From an uncultured Umboniibacter sp. (GTDB lineage: Bacteria; Pseudomonadota; Gammaproteobacteria; Pseudomonadales; DSM-25080): a DNA stretch of 64,000 nucleotides. Numbering within the stretch: position 1 is the stretch's first letter; each line of letters starts with the position of its first letter. The notes under the pieces are model-generated. The model was not told where the DNA came from and made no database searches. It saw only the letters and a list, made by a program, of their open reading frames with translations. The stretch spans positions 62,001 to 126,000 of the forward strand of contig NZ_CANMGY010000007.1 in the NCBI RefSeq assembly GCF_947497555.1. Direction: 5' to 3'. Positions 8,895 through 18,156 of this stretch are shown piece after piece. Both the position numbers and the translations under genes were made by a program.

Positions 8895-9344
8895 ATGATG
8901 AATAAATTGAGACTAGGAATCGCTGCACTCATTACCGGGCTAACACTCAGCCAGGGAGTAATGGCTCATAGTGAACGAGGTGATCGCGGTGAGAGAGGGC
9001 ATCGGGCTGATGGGCCTCGCTGCGAATACGATGCAAACTTCGACCAACGTACTTTGCGCGGACTCGAATTGAGTGAGGAGCAACGGGAACAAATCAAAGG
9101 CATGATGGAACTCCATCGAGATCAACATAAAACAGAACGAGACGAAGTAAAGGCGGCTCGGGACAACTTAAGGCAATTAGCGCAGTCCGAAGCGTTGGAT
9201 CAAAGTGCACTAGTTAATGCGGCTAATGAGTTAGCAATGATTGAAGCACGACAGCGAGTGGCGCGAATAACTTTGCTTCACGAGGTAAAGCAAGTGCTTA
9301 ACGAAGAACAACGCGCTGAGTTAGCGGCGCGTCGGGGGCGTTAA
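8895..9344 (+). CDS. CpxP/Spy-family periplasmic protein
   Basis: A 149-residue exported protein. Residues 1-24 form a signal peptide ending GVMA, followed by a short charged HSERGDRGERGHRAD stretch. The rest is predicted to be mostly helical and highly charged. It contains the Spy/CpxP LTxxQ-like repeat in the form LSEEQREQIKGMM near residues 59-71 and again as LNEEQRAEL near the C-terminus. Spy and CpxP are cradle-shaped periplasmic chaperones; CpxP restrains CpxA in unstressed cells. Divergence from the CpxAR-like pair, with a CpxR-like array between, supports regulation by that system. The ribosome-binding site GGAG precedes ATG 8895 closely; the next codon is also ATG. Confidence 0.85.
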   Translation: MMNKLRLGIAALITGLTLSQGVMAHSERGDRGERGHRADGPRCEYDANFDQRTLRGLELSEEQREQIKGMMELHRDQHKTERDEVKAARDNLRQLAQSEALDQSALVNAANELAMIEARQRVARITLLHEVKQVLNEEQRAELAARRGR

Positions 9345-9390
9345 GTTGCACTCTTCAGGGTAGAATTAGCGATCACGCCACAGGATTTAC

Positions 9391-9419
9391 TTGGCTCAAT
9401 AGAGGGTGTCTGAGATAAT
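9391..9419 (+). promoter_or_regulatory. sigma-70-type promoter for flavodoxin gene
   Basis: TTGGCT (9391-9396) and GATAAT (9414-9419) are separated by 17 bp, a good match to a housekeeping promoter, about 30 bp before the flavodoxin start codon. An imperfect inverted repeat, GAGGGTG with CACTCTC, flanks the -10 region (about 9402-9430) and might be an operator. Confidence 0.55.
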
Positions 9420-9451
9420 TAGGCACTCTCTGTTTTATATGAAGGTGTTTC

Positions 9452-9994
9452 GTGTCCAAGATTGGCTTGTTTTTCGGAAGTGACGAAGGTAATACCGAGG
9501 CGGTTGCCACGCGTATCGCAGCGCGTTTTGAAGATGATGTGGTTGATATATTTGATATTGCCGATGTGTCTCAAGTTGAGTTCGCTAGTTACGAGACCAT
9601 AATCTTGGGTATCCCAACCTGGGATTTCGGTCAAATTCAATCGGACTGGGAAGAATTCTGGGACGACATTAGCAATGTCGATTTCAAGGGGAAGGAGGTC
9701 GCGCTATTCGGACTGGGAGATCAGTTTGGCTATGGCGATTATTTTCTCGATGCGATGGGAATGTTACATGACGTCGTCGTGACCAACGGGGCTATTATTA
9801 TTGGTCACTGGCCCATCTCAGGCTATGACTTTGAGGCTTCAAAGGCTTTAACCGAAGATGGTCAGTCGTTTGTAGGCCTTGCTTTGGATGAAGATCAACA
9901 GGAAGAGATGACTTGTCAGCGCATTAACCAATGGTGTGAGATGATTTCACTCCAATTTAGTGAACTCTTCCTCGTCGAAGCCATTGAGGATTAA
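9452..9994 (+). CDS. fldA: long-chain flavodoxin (FldA-like)
   Basis: A small FMN-binding electron carrier. The phosphate-binding loop GSDEGNTEAVA lies at about residues 9-19, the first FMN-stacking loop is in GIPTWDFGQIQSDWEEFWDD and the second near GLGDQFGYGDYFLDAMG. The insertion in the last strand marks the long-chain class. The 180-residue sequence resembles E. coli FldA more than FldB: it has FFGSDxGNTE at the start and ends with an acidic helix. FldA-type flavodoxins feed radical-SAM enzymes and ribonucleotide reductase activation. It is monocistronic, with a promoter at 9391-9419. A FldB-type paralogue is at 18157-18675. In many bacteria such genes respond to iron or oxidative stress; I see no clear Fur box here. 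Confidence 0.88.
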   Translation: MSKIGLFFGSDEGNTEAVATRIAARFEDDVVDIFDIADVSQVEFASYETIILGIPTWDFGQIQSDWEEFWDDISNVDFKGKEVALFGLGDQFGYGDYFLDAMGMLHDVVVTNGAIIIGHWPISGYDFEASKALTEDGQSFVGLALDEDQQEEMTCQRINQWCEMISLQFSELFLVEAIED

Positions 9995-10147
9995 CTGTTT
10001 CTTCAAATTGCAAACTATCGACTAGTTCACAAAATTAAATTTTTGATCATGAAATTTCCAGTCATGGGTCGCTCAATGTAAACGAGTCTATTAAGGTAGT
10101 TACATAAATTATCTTCTTAGGTTGATTCCAACATTGGGTGTGTTGTC

Positions 10148-10606
10148 ATGAATAGTGAGGTGATACAGAAACTGCGAGTACCAAAAGGTGGTCTATTAAG
10201 AGCACTTTATGTACCTTCAGGCCTGACGATTGATGCTCAAGACCTACCTAAAGGTGTTAGGCTTGCCAAGGGTAAACAAACAGTTAGCAGTGTCCTTTGT
10301 TTTTCCGCATCATTAGATGATTTAGCGATTCGTCTGGCGTCTGCTCAGGAGAATCTCGAAGATAATGCCAATCTCACCTTGGCGCTTCCGCAACATATCT
10401 ATTTGCAACTTAGTCCTCGCAGTGATGAAATTCGCGCATTGTTGGCGAGCGGCTTTCGCATGATTACCCATTTCCAGTTGATAGCAGGTTATAAAGCTAT
10501 CAGGTTTAGCCGTCGTGTTAGCCAGGGTAAGACTAGTCAAATCGGGCTGGCTGAACTCGAGCAATCAAGCCGTCGAATTCGTGCCCGCTACGCACAACTA
10601 GCCTAG
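10148..10606 (+). CDS. hypothetical protein
   Basis: A 152-residue protein that I do not recognise. It has no signal peptide or membrane segment. It begins with a basic MNSEVIQKLRVPKGG stretch, has alternating hydrophobic segments (LTLALPQHIYLQLSP; HFQLIAGYKAIRFS) suggesting an alpha/beta fold, and ends in a basic, arginine-rich helix (SSRRIRARYAQLA). No catalytic motif is evident and there is only one cysteine. The upstream ribosome-binding site is weak. It stands alone between the flavodoxin and hydrolase genes on the same strand, so context does not help. The unbroken frame and ordinary codon use make a real gene likely. Confidence 0.6.
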   Translation: MNSEVIQKLRVPKGGLLRALYVPSGLTIDAQDLPKGVRLAKGKQTVSSVLCFSASLDDLAIRLASAQENLEDNANLTLALPQHIYLQLSPRSDEIRALLASGFRMITHFQLIAGYKAIRFSRRVSQGKTSQIGLAELEQSSRRIRARYAQLA

Positions 10607-10701
10607 TTAAAACACGCTTTCTCAATCCTCGTCAATTTATCTCTTCTCAGACTGGAGCTGTCTGATTGAATGCCTTAAAGTAATCGCTTCAAGGAGAACA
10701 T

Positions 10702-11592
10702 ATGACCAATAATGATATAACTTTGTTTCATGAACTCATCGGCGATCCCGCAAAGCCAGTCATGGTGTTAGTACAGGGGCTTGGCTTGCCCTCGCTATCT
10801 TGGCATCGAGAGTTAGTAGATTCTATTATCGCGGCGGGGTTTTCGGTACTTCTGCTGGATAATCGGGACTGCGGTCTCTCTACCATTCTTCATCACCATG
10901 GATCCCCAAATGTAGCGAAAATGATCATGCGTAAGCTCTTCGGTTTGAGCGCGGGATCAAGCAGCTATACCTTAGCTGATATGGCAGATGACGTGGTACG
11001 TTGCTGTGATGTTCACGGCATCAAACAATTTCATGTGGCTGGCGTTTCTATGGGGGGGATGATTGCTCAGACGGTCGCCATCAATTACCCACAACGTGTA
11101 TTGTCGCTTTGTTCAATCATGTCAACGACTGGCGAGCGTCGCTATAGTGTTCCCAAATCGGCTGTCCGTAAAGCAGTCATTGCGCCTCAACCTAAAGATC
11201 GGGAAGGGCGTATCGAACAGGCATTGAAGTTTTGGCAGGTTATCGGCTCGCCGGCTTTTCCTACAGACGATGCGCTGCTTCGACAACGCCTCGTGGCGAA
11301 TTATGATCGCGGATTCTATCCCGAGGGCACCATGCGCCAGTTGGCTGCTATCATAGCTAGCCCACCTCGTTACAAGGGCTTACAGCAAACGAGCGTGCCT
11401 GGACTAGTCATTCATGGTGATTGTGATTTACTTGTGCCGCTAAAAGGCGGACTGAGAACCGCCAAAGCGTTAGGCGTAAAGCCCATTGTGATTAAAGGGA
11501 TGGGGCATGATTTACCGATGCAGTTACTCGATCGTTTTGCAGAATTAATGACTACTCATGCATTCCAAGCAGAAGACAATAGAACAGACTAA
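10702..11592 (+). CDS. alpha/beta-fold hydrolase
   Basis: A 296-residue cytoplasmic hydrolase. The oxyanion-hole segment VQGLGLPSLSWH is near residue 24, and the nucleophile elbow GVSMGGM (Ser at about 117) is followed by AQTVAINYPQRV. The acid lies in VIHGDCDLLVP near residue 237 and the catalytic His in GMGHDLP near residue 266. A cap domain sits between the elbow and the acid. It is close to the pimeloyl-ester/tropinesterase-type hydrolases; the substrate cannot be told. A clear ribosome-binding site (AAGGAG) precedes the ATG. It is transcribed convergently with the M16 protease gene. Confidence 0.85.
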   Translation: MTNNDITLFHELIGDPAKPVMVLVQGLGLPSLSWHRELVDSIIAAGFSVLLLDNRDCGLSTILHHHGSPNVAKMIMRKLFGLSAGSSSYTLADMADDVVRCCDVHGIKQFHVAGVSMGGMIAQTVAINYPQRVLSLCSIMSTTGERRYSVPKSAVRKAVIAPQPKDREGRIEQALKFWQVIGSPAFPTDDALLRQRLVANYDRGFYPEGTMRQLAAIIASPPRYKGLQQTSVPGLVIHGDCDLLVPLKGGLRTAKALGVKPIVIKGMGHDLPMQLLDRFAELMTTHAFQAEDNRTD

Positions 11593-11703
11593 TGGTTGAA
11601 GAAAGTTTTTTAACTGTGACGTTACATAGATACTCTTTCTTAACATCTTAGTTTTGAAAGCGTTAACTTCCTAAACCACTAGTCTGCTCATTGAGTCAGT
11701 TTA

Positions 11704-11722
11704 CTGAGTACTCAGTACTGAG
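11704..11722. repeat. two overlapping 12-bp perfect palindromes
   Basis: CTGAGTACTCAG (11704-11715) and CTCAGTACTGAG (11711-11722) are each perfect palindromes and share five bases. They lie in the 214 bp between the convergent hydrolase and M16 protease genes. There is no T-run, so a terminator is not obvious. Confidence 0.6.
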
Positions 11723-11806
11723 TGTGTTGTATGACAGCTAATGTTCGCCAGCGCACTAATTACACTGACGAACTTACTCGGTTTACGGCTTCACGCTGCG
11801 GGATAG

Positions 11807-14707
11807 TTAGAGACTAAAGAATTCGAGTGAATCTTCGAAGCCTGCATAGCTGGATTTGGGGCCAACGATGGCAACTGATGGCGTAACGTCTTTAAGGTAC
11901 TTGGTGGCAACACGCTTAAGCTCACTTGCCGTTACGTTCAGTACATTGGTTCTAAAGGCCTCACGGTGCTCGGGCGAGCGACCATGAAGATACTGCGATA
12001 GCGCCTGTTTCGCCTCACCGGCAGGGGAAGCGGGTTTATCCAGCGAGCTAATAACACCTAAGATAGACTCTTCCACCTTGTCGAAACTCAGCTCCGTATC
12101 GATTAGCCAGTTAATTGAGGCGTAGAAATCATCTAAGGTCTCTTGAGTTCGCGGATCTCGATAGCTGAAGAACTTAAATGCCGCATTGGCGTTATCTTGA
12201 CTCGCACCGCCGCCATAGGCACCGCCTTGCTCACGGAGTGCGCGATGAAGGAAGCCATTGCGAAGTACGCCACCTAGAACAGTTAAGGCCGCTGCATCGT
12301 CATGGGCAGAGGTGACCGTGGGGAATGCCAAGGCACAGAAGTTTACCTGGGCATTAACGGCCCAGAAGCTTGCATTGGTTGTTCTGATACTCGGTAGTGA
12401 CCAATTGCTGGTGTGTTGTTGTTGCTGGGTGACTTCAAAGTTCTCCAGCGCATCACGGTAGGCAGATAAGTATTGTTGTTCGCCCACCACGGCGACAACG
12501 GGTGTGACAACAGTGAGCTTGCGGTAAAGTTGCTCGAGTTCGACGCAGAAGGCTGCCAATTCAGCTGGATCTTTCAAGCGCTCGTCCAGCAGTTTCGTTG
12601 CTTGGATTCCCGCTAGGCCAGAAGTGGCAAATTGCATTGCTGCCAAACTATTAGCAGTTGCCGTCGCAGCACCCATGGCATACGCATGGCCATTACCGGC
12701 AACACTGGACTCTTTACGTGAGCGAGTCTGTGACAGCAGGTCACGAACGCGCTCTTGTTCGTCGAAGCGTACCTCAGTTAGGGTGCGTTGCATGAGGATC
12801 GAGAGATCGTTGACATAACGACGCAACCCCTTTCCTGAGAGGACGAGGTAAGCCGATGAAGCTTGTTCATCAAAGGCGTTGTTACGAATACTCGTGAAGG
12901 CGTGCAAGCCACCGCTGCAGGCGGTGTGCAGGTTTTGCACATGGAGATAGTCGTCATCACCCAAGCCTAGTTCCGAGAGGATATTACACAGGAAGGGGAG
13001 GATTTGGCGTTCTGCTTCGCTCAATTCAGGAAGCGCAATAATAGCCTGCAAGTACACCAGGCCATTGGTTCCGGCTTCGTACTCGTAGGCCGCAACAGTC
13101 TTCCCCTGGAAATCGTGACGCGCCGGTTCATGAACACTCGCCGGAACATCTGCAATACCTACCTTGGGCAATGTGCCTGGATCATCCTCAGCGTTCTGGC
13201 GTGCCTGAAGCTGTCTCGATTGCTCAACAATCGCCGCGACATCCTGTTCAGTCAGGTCTGCTGCAAGCTTGTCTAGGCGGGCTTGCTCGGCGATGTTTTG
13301 CGCCTCGGCGAGTTGGGTGTCGGGCTCAACGCAGAGTGTCAATCGATGCGGATTGTCAATAAATAAGCGCTTCAGCGTTGCACTGACGAAGTTTGGATCC
13401 CTGAGATCGTCACGAAGCTGATTCAGGGAGCGGTCCAAATCGAGCACCGCGACGGGGTCACCTCGATGCGTGGCACTGCCAAGCGAAGTGAGAATGAGCT
13501 GTAGGCCATAGGGATATCCGTCACCGCCAACTTCTCGCTGCTGAAGCTCGAGTTGATCCAGACACGCGTCGATACGCTCAGGAGCAAAGCCCTCGTCAAT
13601 CGCGGTTTGTATCGTGGCAAGAATTTCCGCTTCAATGGCATCCGTATCTGCCGCTTCACAGCCCTCCATACCCGCGACGAAGATAATTTGCTTCTGACTA
13701 TCCTCAATGCCGTTTAATGGCGACGGAGACTTGCCTAATTCTGAGGTTTCTAGCAATTGCTGCAGCGGGCTCGCACTGTTCTCGTAGAGTAGGCTGGCCA
13801 TAAGCTGTGCACGGAGCGCCTCAACGGGATCGGTGGATTCTCCTAGCAACCACGAAACTACCACATGACTTTTGTCATCATCGCCTTCGGCGGTGTAGTG
13901 ATCGGTAACACGAAGCGGCGCCGAAAACGGCTTTTCACTTTCCACCTGGATGGTCTCTGTTAGCCTATCGAAGCGGCTGAGTGCTTGATCTTCAAAGCGT
14001 TGCTGTAGCTCGGTTACGGCAATAGAGCCAAAGGTCATGAAGATGGCGTTGCTGGGGTGATAATGGGTATGGTAGAACTGCTTTAACTGCTCATAGCTTA
14101 AATTCGGGATCTCTACCGGGTCGCCACCACTATTGTAGTGGTAGGTATTGCTAGGGTGAAGATGTTTACATAGCGACTGCCATAGCTGCGAAGGCACGGA
14201 GCTCATAGCGCCCTTCATCTCGTTGTAGACCACGCCTTTGAATTGTAGCGGCGTACTCGGATCGTCCCACTTTTCAAATTCTAAACGATGACCTTCCTGA
14301 AGAAAATCTAACTCGTCCAGACGTGAGAAAAAGACAGCGTCCAGGTAGACGTCAAGCAAATTGCTGAAGTCTTTCGTGTTGGTGCTGGCAAACGGGTAGG
14401 CGGTCCAATCTGATGACGTAAAAGCATTCATAAAGGTATTAAGTGAGCGGCGAATCATCATGAAGAACGGGTCGCGCACTGGGTACTTCTCGCTGCCACA
14501 CAATGCCGTGTGCTCCAGTATGTGCGCAACACCGGTTGAATCCGTTGGCACGGTACGCAACGCCACTAGGAAGACATTCTCGTCACTATCCGCCTGAATA
14601 TGGATGTGCTGAGCCCCAGTCTGCAGATGACTATATTCTTGGACGGTAATGTTGAGCGAATCAAGGTGCTGTTCGCGAACAAGTTCAAACGCCGGATGAT
14701 GGTTCAT
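11807..14707 (-). CDS. M16C-family zinc metallopeptidase (PreP-like)
   Basis: A 966-residue insulinase-superfamily peptidase of the presequence-protease type. The inverted zinc motif HxxEH is present as HILEHTALCGSEKYPVRDPF (about residues 62-81), with the distal acidic ligand in the VYNEMKGAMS region around residue 160. The C-terminal half is the second, catalytically inactive M16 repeat that closes the chamber. There is no signal peptide, so a cytoplasmic role in degrading peptides is likely. The length matches the single-chain M16C family. It follows the DTW gene on the same strand after a 66 bp gap and may be the last gene of the trmL-to-DTW run, though that gap could hold its own promoter. 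Confidence 0.9.
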   Translation of the reverse strand: MNHHPAFELVREQHLDSLNITVQEYSHLQTGAQHIHIQADSDENVFLVALRTVPTDSTGVAHILEHTALCGSEKYPVRDPFFMMIRRSLNTFMNAFTSSDWTAYPFASTNTKDFSNLLDVYLDAVFFSRLDELDFLQEGHRLEFEKWDDPSTPLQFKGVVYNEMKGAMSSVPSQLWQSLCKHLHPSNTYHYNSGGDPVEIPNLSYEQLKQFYHTHYHPSNAIFMTFGSIAVTELQQRFEDQALSRFDRLTETIQVESEKPFSAPLRVTDHYTAEGDDDKSHVVVSWLLGESTDPVEALRAQLMASLLYENSASPLQQLLETSELGKSPSPLNGIEDSQKQIIFVAGMEGCEAADTDAIEAEILATIQTAIDEGFAPERIDACLDQLELQQREVGGDGYPYGLQLILTSLGSATHRGDPVAVLDLDRSLNQLRDDLRDPNFVSATLKRLFIDNPHRLTLCVEPDTQLAEAQNIAEQARLDKLAADLTEQDVAAIVEQSRQLQARQNAEDDPGTLPKVGIADVPASVHEPARHDFQGKTVAAYEYEAGTNGLVYLQAIIALPELSEAERQILPFLCNILSELGLGDDDYLHVQNLHTACSGGLHAFTSIRNNAFDEQASSAYLVLSGKGLRRYVNDLSILMQRTLTEVRFDEQERVRDLLSQTRSRKESSVAGNGHAYAMGAATATANSLAAMQFATSGLAGIQATKLLDERLKDPAELAAFCVELEQLYRKLTVVTPVVAVVGEQQYLSAYRDALENFEVTQQQQHTSNWSLPSIRTTNASFWAVNAQVNFCALAFPTVTSAHDDAAALTVLGGVLRNGFLHRALREQGGAYGGGASQDNANAAFKFFSYRDPRTQETLDDFYASINWLIDTELSFDKVEESILGVISSLDKPASPAGEAKQALSQYLHGRSPEHREAFRTNVLNVTASELKRVATKYLKDVTPSVAIVGPKSSYAGFEDSLEFFSL

Positions 14708-14773
14708 AGATACCTATTGGAATGGTTTAGATTTAACACACATTGTAGTTAAGCTTCAGCGCAAAAGATACGC

Positions 14774-15340
14774 TCAATCAGGGCGGAAACGGGATATTTC
14801 GTCCTGCCAATGGAGGAAGTTTTGGCTCAGCGTTTGCGCCACCGCGTGCTCGCCAAAGTGCTGGCACAGCGCAGCGGCGGCTTCAATAGTGGCTAGGTGT
14901 TGTTCGCTAGGCGCTGAACGAACGGACCACTGGGTGGTGCTGTTAACGGTGATGATAGGCAACTGCCGTAAAAACGGATTCGCCAGGATCATCTTGAGGG
15001 CTTTTCGCCAGGTAGCATCGATAACCCAAATGCGTTGCAGTGTTGCAGCTGAGTCATCATTGAGATCGATAGTCGGGTTGCTAAGAAGCGGGTGCTCAAC
15101 AAACAGTAACGCTTGCGGGATATTATCGCCAATCATCTGCTGAAGCGCCGTGTTGTCGCTAAACTCTTCACCGATACAGGGCGTTATTCCAAGGCTTAGC
15201 GCCAGTAGACGTCCCGTGTTTTTGGCATGTTTGGCTTCAGAGGGGTGTTGCAGAATGATCCATTGCAGCGCCGAACTGGTAGTCGTCGCCAGGTGACAGA
15301 TACAGCGGAAGCCTCGGCATTGCTTACACCACTGCTTCAC
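14774..15340 (-). CDS. DTW-domain tRNA-uridine aminocarboxypropyltransferase family protein
   Basis: The DTW family (E. coli TapT) transfers the 3-amino-3-carboxypropyl group of SAM to U47 in tRNA, making acp3U. The N-terminus has a metal-binding cysteine cluster (WCKQC followed by FRCIC). The signature block is VIDATWRKALKM (a DATW form of the DTW motif), followed by a LRQLP segment. I place the start at GTG 15340. There it forms a 4 bp GTGA overlap with the stop of the upstream cyclotransferase gene, with GAGGG six bases before it. A TTG at 15344-15346 is the alternative. The length of about 188 residues is slightly short for the family. Confidence 0.85.
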   Translation of the reverse strand: MKQWCKQCRGFRCICHLATTTSSALQWIILQHPSEAKHAKNTGRLLALSLGITPCIGEEFSDNTALQQMIGDNIPQALLFVEHPLLSNPTIDLNDDSAATLQRIWVIDATWRKALKMILANPFLRQLPIITVNSTTQWSVRSAPSEQHLATIEAAAALCQHFGEHAVAQTLSQNFLHWQDEISRFRPD

Positions 15341-16125
15341 TCCCAACCCTCAAATTCTATCTTGTAGAGCGTGGACCAGTTTTTTCCCGTGACAAAGAAC
15401 TGACCATCCTCGGGATCATAGGCAATGCCGTTAAGGGTGTGATGGCGAGTGATACGCTGTTGTTCACTTTGGATGTCTCTGAGCGGGGCTAAGTCATAAA
15501 TTTGCTTCACCTCACCACTGTCTGCGTCGATGGCAAGTAACTTCTCGTTCATCCACACAAAAGCAAAGATGGTGTTGCCAATCCATTCTAATTCGTTGAG
15601 GTAATGCCAGCTGTACTCGCCTTGGCGGACCAAAATCGTTCGCAGTACTTCGCCCTTCTGATTCCAAATACGGATGACGTCTGTACCATCGGAGACGGCG
15701 AGTTCGGTTTTGTTGGGACTCAATGCGAGTCCCCAGCCTTCGTGATCATAGCGGAACGCGTTAGAGCGAGATCCAGTGCTTAGATCTATCCAAAATGCTT
15801 GGCCGCGCTGCCAACTTAACCACAGGAGTTGGTCGTCAATGACCACCGATCCTTCGCCGAAGTACTGTCGTGGAAGGGTGGCGATAGCGCCATCGGGGAG
15901 TTGTCCTGGGACGTAGCGAAGGACTCGGGATAAGCCACGTTTACCGGTGGTTTCAATGAGTGCGCCATTGACATAGTTCAAGCCTTGCGTAAAGGCATGG
16001 CTAGGGTGCGGGTATTGAGCAGTAACTTCCCAGTTAGGGCTTTCAGTGACCTGAGCGCGAACAGTGCTACCGATAAGTAGCCAGCAGACTAAAAAGAATA
16101 TGCGGACGGAATGACTAACGATCAT
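15337..16125 (-). CDS. glutaminyl-peptide cyclotransferase (beta-propeller type)
   Basis: Plant/bacterial-type glutamine cyclotransferase, which converts N-terminal Gln of peptides to pyroglutamate. The 262-residue chain starts with a signal peptide (hydrophobic IFFLVCWLLIGSTVRA), so it acts in the periplasm. Family motifs are spread along a five-bladed propeller: HAFTQGLNY, HEGWGLALS, SDGTDVIRIW, YLNELEWI and LNGIAYDPEDGQFFVTGKNW. Its start overlaps the mnmC stop (ATGA) and its stop overlaps the DTW gene start, so it lies inside a tightly packed operon otherwise made of RNA-modification and flavodoxin genes. Confidence 0.92.
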   Translation of the reverse strand: MIVSHSVRIFFLVCWLLIGSTVRAQVTESPNWEVTAQYPHPSHAFTQGLNYVNGALIETTGKRGLSRVLRYVPGQLPDGAIATLPRQYFGEGSVVIDDQLLWLSWQRGQAFWIDLSTGSRSNAFRYDHEGWGLALSPNKTELAVSDGTDVIRIWNQKGEVLRTILVRQGEYSWHYLNELEWIGNTIFAFVWMNEKLLAIDADSGEVKQIYDLAPLRDIQSEQQRITRHHTLNGIAYDPEDGQFFVTGKNWSTLYKIEFEGWE

Positions 16126-18122
16126 TCTGCGACCCTACGAAAAATATCGCGCATCAGGAATCGTGCTGGATGAACTGCGCGTTGCAAACGCTGACTCAAT
16201 GGCGCGGGGGCTCCGCAGACCATTGCGCTGATCGTCTCAGCGATCAACGGCGTGCTGTTCAAACCCTTAGAGCCGTGAGCGATGTTAAGCCAAAGTCCCG
16301 GGTGGTAGTGCCCATAGTTGCGAATATCCATGCGTCGATTCTTGCGCAGCGGCGCGAAGGTTTCAACCATTTTACGGTACTGGGGAACGGGGCCGGCAAT
16401 TGGCATGTAATCGGCCGAGGCACAGCGAAATGCGACTCGACTAGCCGTTAGCTGTAAACCCGAGTGCTCAGACTGGAGTTGCGGTGAAAGTTGCCCCACG
16501 AGCGCTAGGTTCTGCTCGGATTCCTGGGCGCGAATACTCGCATCCACATCGTCGACGATGAAACTTGCGCCGATGGTTCCCTGGGAATCACTATCGGTAG
16601 CGATATAACCTTCACCCGTTAAGGTGGTATTGAGCTGGTTAAGAATTTGGCCTTGGACTCGGTCTATCTGACCCCGAATGGTACGAGTTTTTAGCGGTAA
16701 CTCGGGATTTAGGAGCGCTTGGGCCTCATAGGCATTACATAAAACAACTTGATCGAACGTGTGTTCGTTAAGTGCCGCTTGACAGTGGACCGTCCACTGC
16801 TGATCAACCGAGCAATAGCTCAACCGTTCTACCGGGGAATTAAAGTGGGACGTTATGAGCGGATTATCATCAATTAGCTGCTGACAGGTCTGTGGAGGTC
16901 TCATCCAAGTGCCGCTGGGGAACCAGAGCGCACTGGATTGAATATCAATACCGGCTATGTCACTGGCTTGCTGTGGATCTAACAGGCTGATGAGCTCCGG
17001 CTGTTCGGCGAAGCGTTCCGCTACCAACGCCTGCAAATTGGCGTCTTTCTGGTTTTTAGGGAGTTGTAAGACACCACTCCAGGGCGCATCAACCTTAAGC
17101 TGGTGGCGATAATACGGCTGCGCCAACTGATAGCACTGCAGTGCTAGATCACTCAGGGGTTCTCTACGGTGTGAGAACTTGGTATAGAGCACTCCCTGAG
17201 GATTGCCGGATGCAGCGAGTCCCGGTGCTGAATGGCGATCGAACAGGCTTACCGATAGACCTCTTGCCGCAAGTCGAGCGGCGGTTTGACAACCTGCCAA
17301 GCCCGCCCCTATAACGGCTACGCGTTGAGCGGGTGGGAGAGCAGGGTAGCTCCACCAGGGTGCCTCGTGCTTTGAGCTGCGTGTTGTGGCGCAGGGGATA
17401 GCTGGCTTCTCCCTGGTGGCGGCGTTGGCACTAAGTACTTCTCGTTTACTATTGATGCCGCGGCGTTTTTGCAGCGAAAAGCCGGCGTCCTGCAAATTAT
17501 CACGCACCATGCGCGCACAGCTAAAGGTGGCTAGGGTGGTATTTGAGTGGCTCAGTACGGCAAGTTGCTGCATCACCGAGGCTGACCACATGTCTGGGTT
17601 CTTCGCAGGGCTAAAGCCATCGAGCATGATGGCGTCAAAACAGGGTTGTACCCAGGCTTGAGTCTGCGATTGTTCGCACACAATTAACTGGCTCAGGGCT
17701 TCGCCAACGGGTAGGAAGATCACCGTTAAGCTGATACGCGGATGGATGATCATGGTTTGGGTATCGTCGCAGGCGCTAGGCCAAGCCTGTTGCAGCCACC
17801 CGGCTTCTTGCTGGTAGCGATTTAGGGACTGGTGGGCGGCGCGAAGTTCGTCACGAGTAAGCGGAAAGGCTTCAATACTAATGAAGTTGAGGTGTCCACT
17901 CGTGTTATTTGCCAAGAATTGATGGGCCGAACCCAGGAAGTTAAGACCAGTACCAAAGCCCGTTTCCAGGATGCTAAAACTACCGTATTGGTGTTCACTG
18001 AAGCGACTAGGGAGGTCGTTACCCTGAATAAAGACGTAATCGGACTCTTCACAACCGCCTTCCGTATTGAAGTAAACGTCATCAAACTGACGATTAAACG
18101 GGGCACCATCACGCCATTCCAT
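16122..18122 (-). CDS. mnmC: bifunctional tRNA mnm5s2U biosynthesis protein MnmC
   Basis: Performs the last two steps of mnm5(s2)U34 synthesis in tRNA. The C-terminal FAD oxidase removes the carboxymethyl group and the N-terminal SAM methyltransferase then methylates the amine. The methyltransferase half (about residues 1-245) shows ETGFGTGLNFL and CFDAIMLDGFSPAKNPDMW. The oxidase half begins with the dinucleotide-binding motif RVAVIGAGLAGCQTAARLAARG near residue 268 and has the GNPQGVLYTK segment. The length of 666 residues matches E. coli MnmC (668). It sits 34 bp after fldB and overlaps the cyclotransferase gene. Together with trmL and the DTW gene, three wobble-region or tRNA-modification enzymes share this operon. 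Confidence 0.96.
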   Translation of the reverse strand: MEWRDGAPFNRQFDDVYFNTEGGCEESDYVFIQGNDLPSRFSEHQYGSFSILETGFGTGLNFLGSAHQFLANNTSGHLNFISIEAFPLTRDELRAAHQSLNRYQQEAGWLQQAWPSACDDTQTMIIHPRISLTVIFLPVGEALSQLIVCEQSQTQAWVQPCFDAIMLDGFSPAKNPDMWSASVMQQLAVLSHSNTTLATFSCARMVRDNLQDAGFSLQKRRGINSKREVLSANAATREKPAIPCATTRSSKHEAPWWSYPALPPAQRVAVIGAGLAGCQTAARLAARGLSVSLFDRHSAPGLAASGNPQGVLYTKFSHRREPLSDLALQCYQLAQPYYRHQLKVDAPWSGVLQLPKNQKDANLQALVAERFAEQPELISLLDPQQASDIAGIDIQSSALWFPSGTWMRPPQTCQQLIDDNPLITSHFNSPVERLSYCSVDQQWTVHCQAALNEHTFDQVVLCNAYEAQALLNPELPLKTRTIRGQIDRVQGQILNQLNTTLTGEGYIATDSDSQGTIGASFIVDDVDASIRAQESEQNLALVGQLSPQLQSEHSGLQLTASRVAFRCASADYMPIAGPVPQYRKMVETFAPLRKNRRMDIRNYGHYHPGLWLNIAHGSKGLNSTPLIAETISAMVCGAPAPLSQRLQRAVHPARFLMRDIFRRVAE

Positions 18123-18156
18123 TTAGCTCAGTGCTCCCGCGGTGCTGGCCGAGGCA

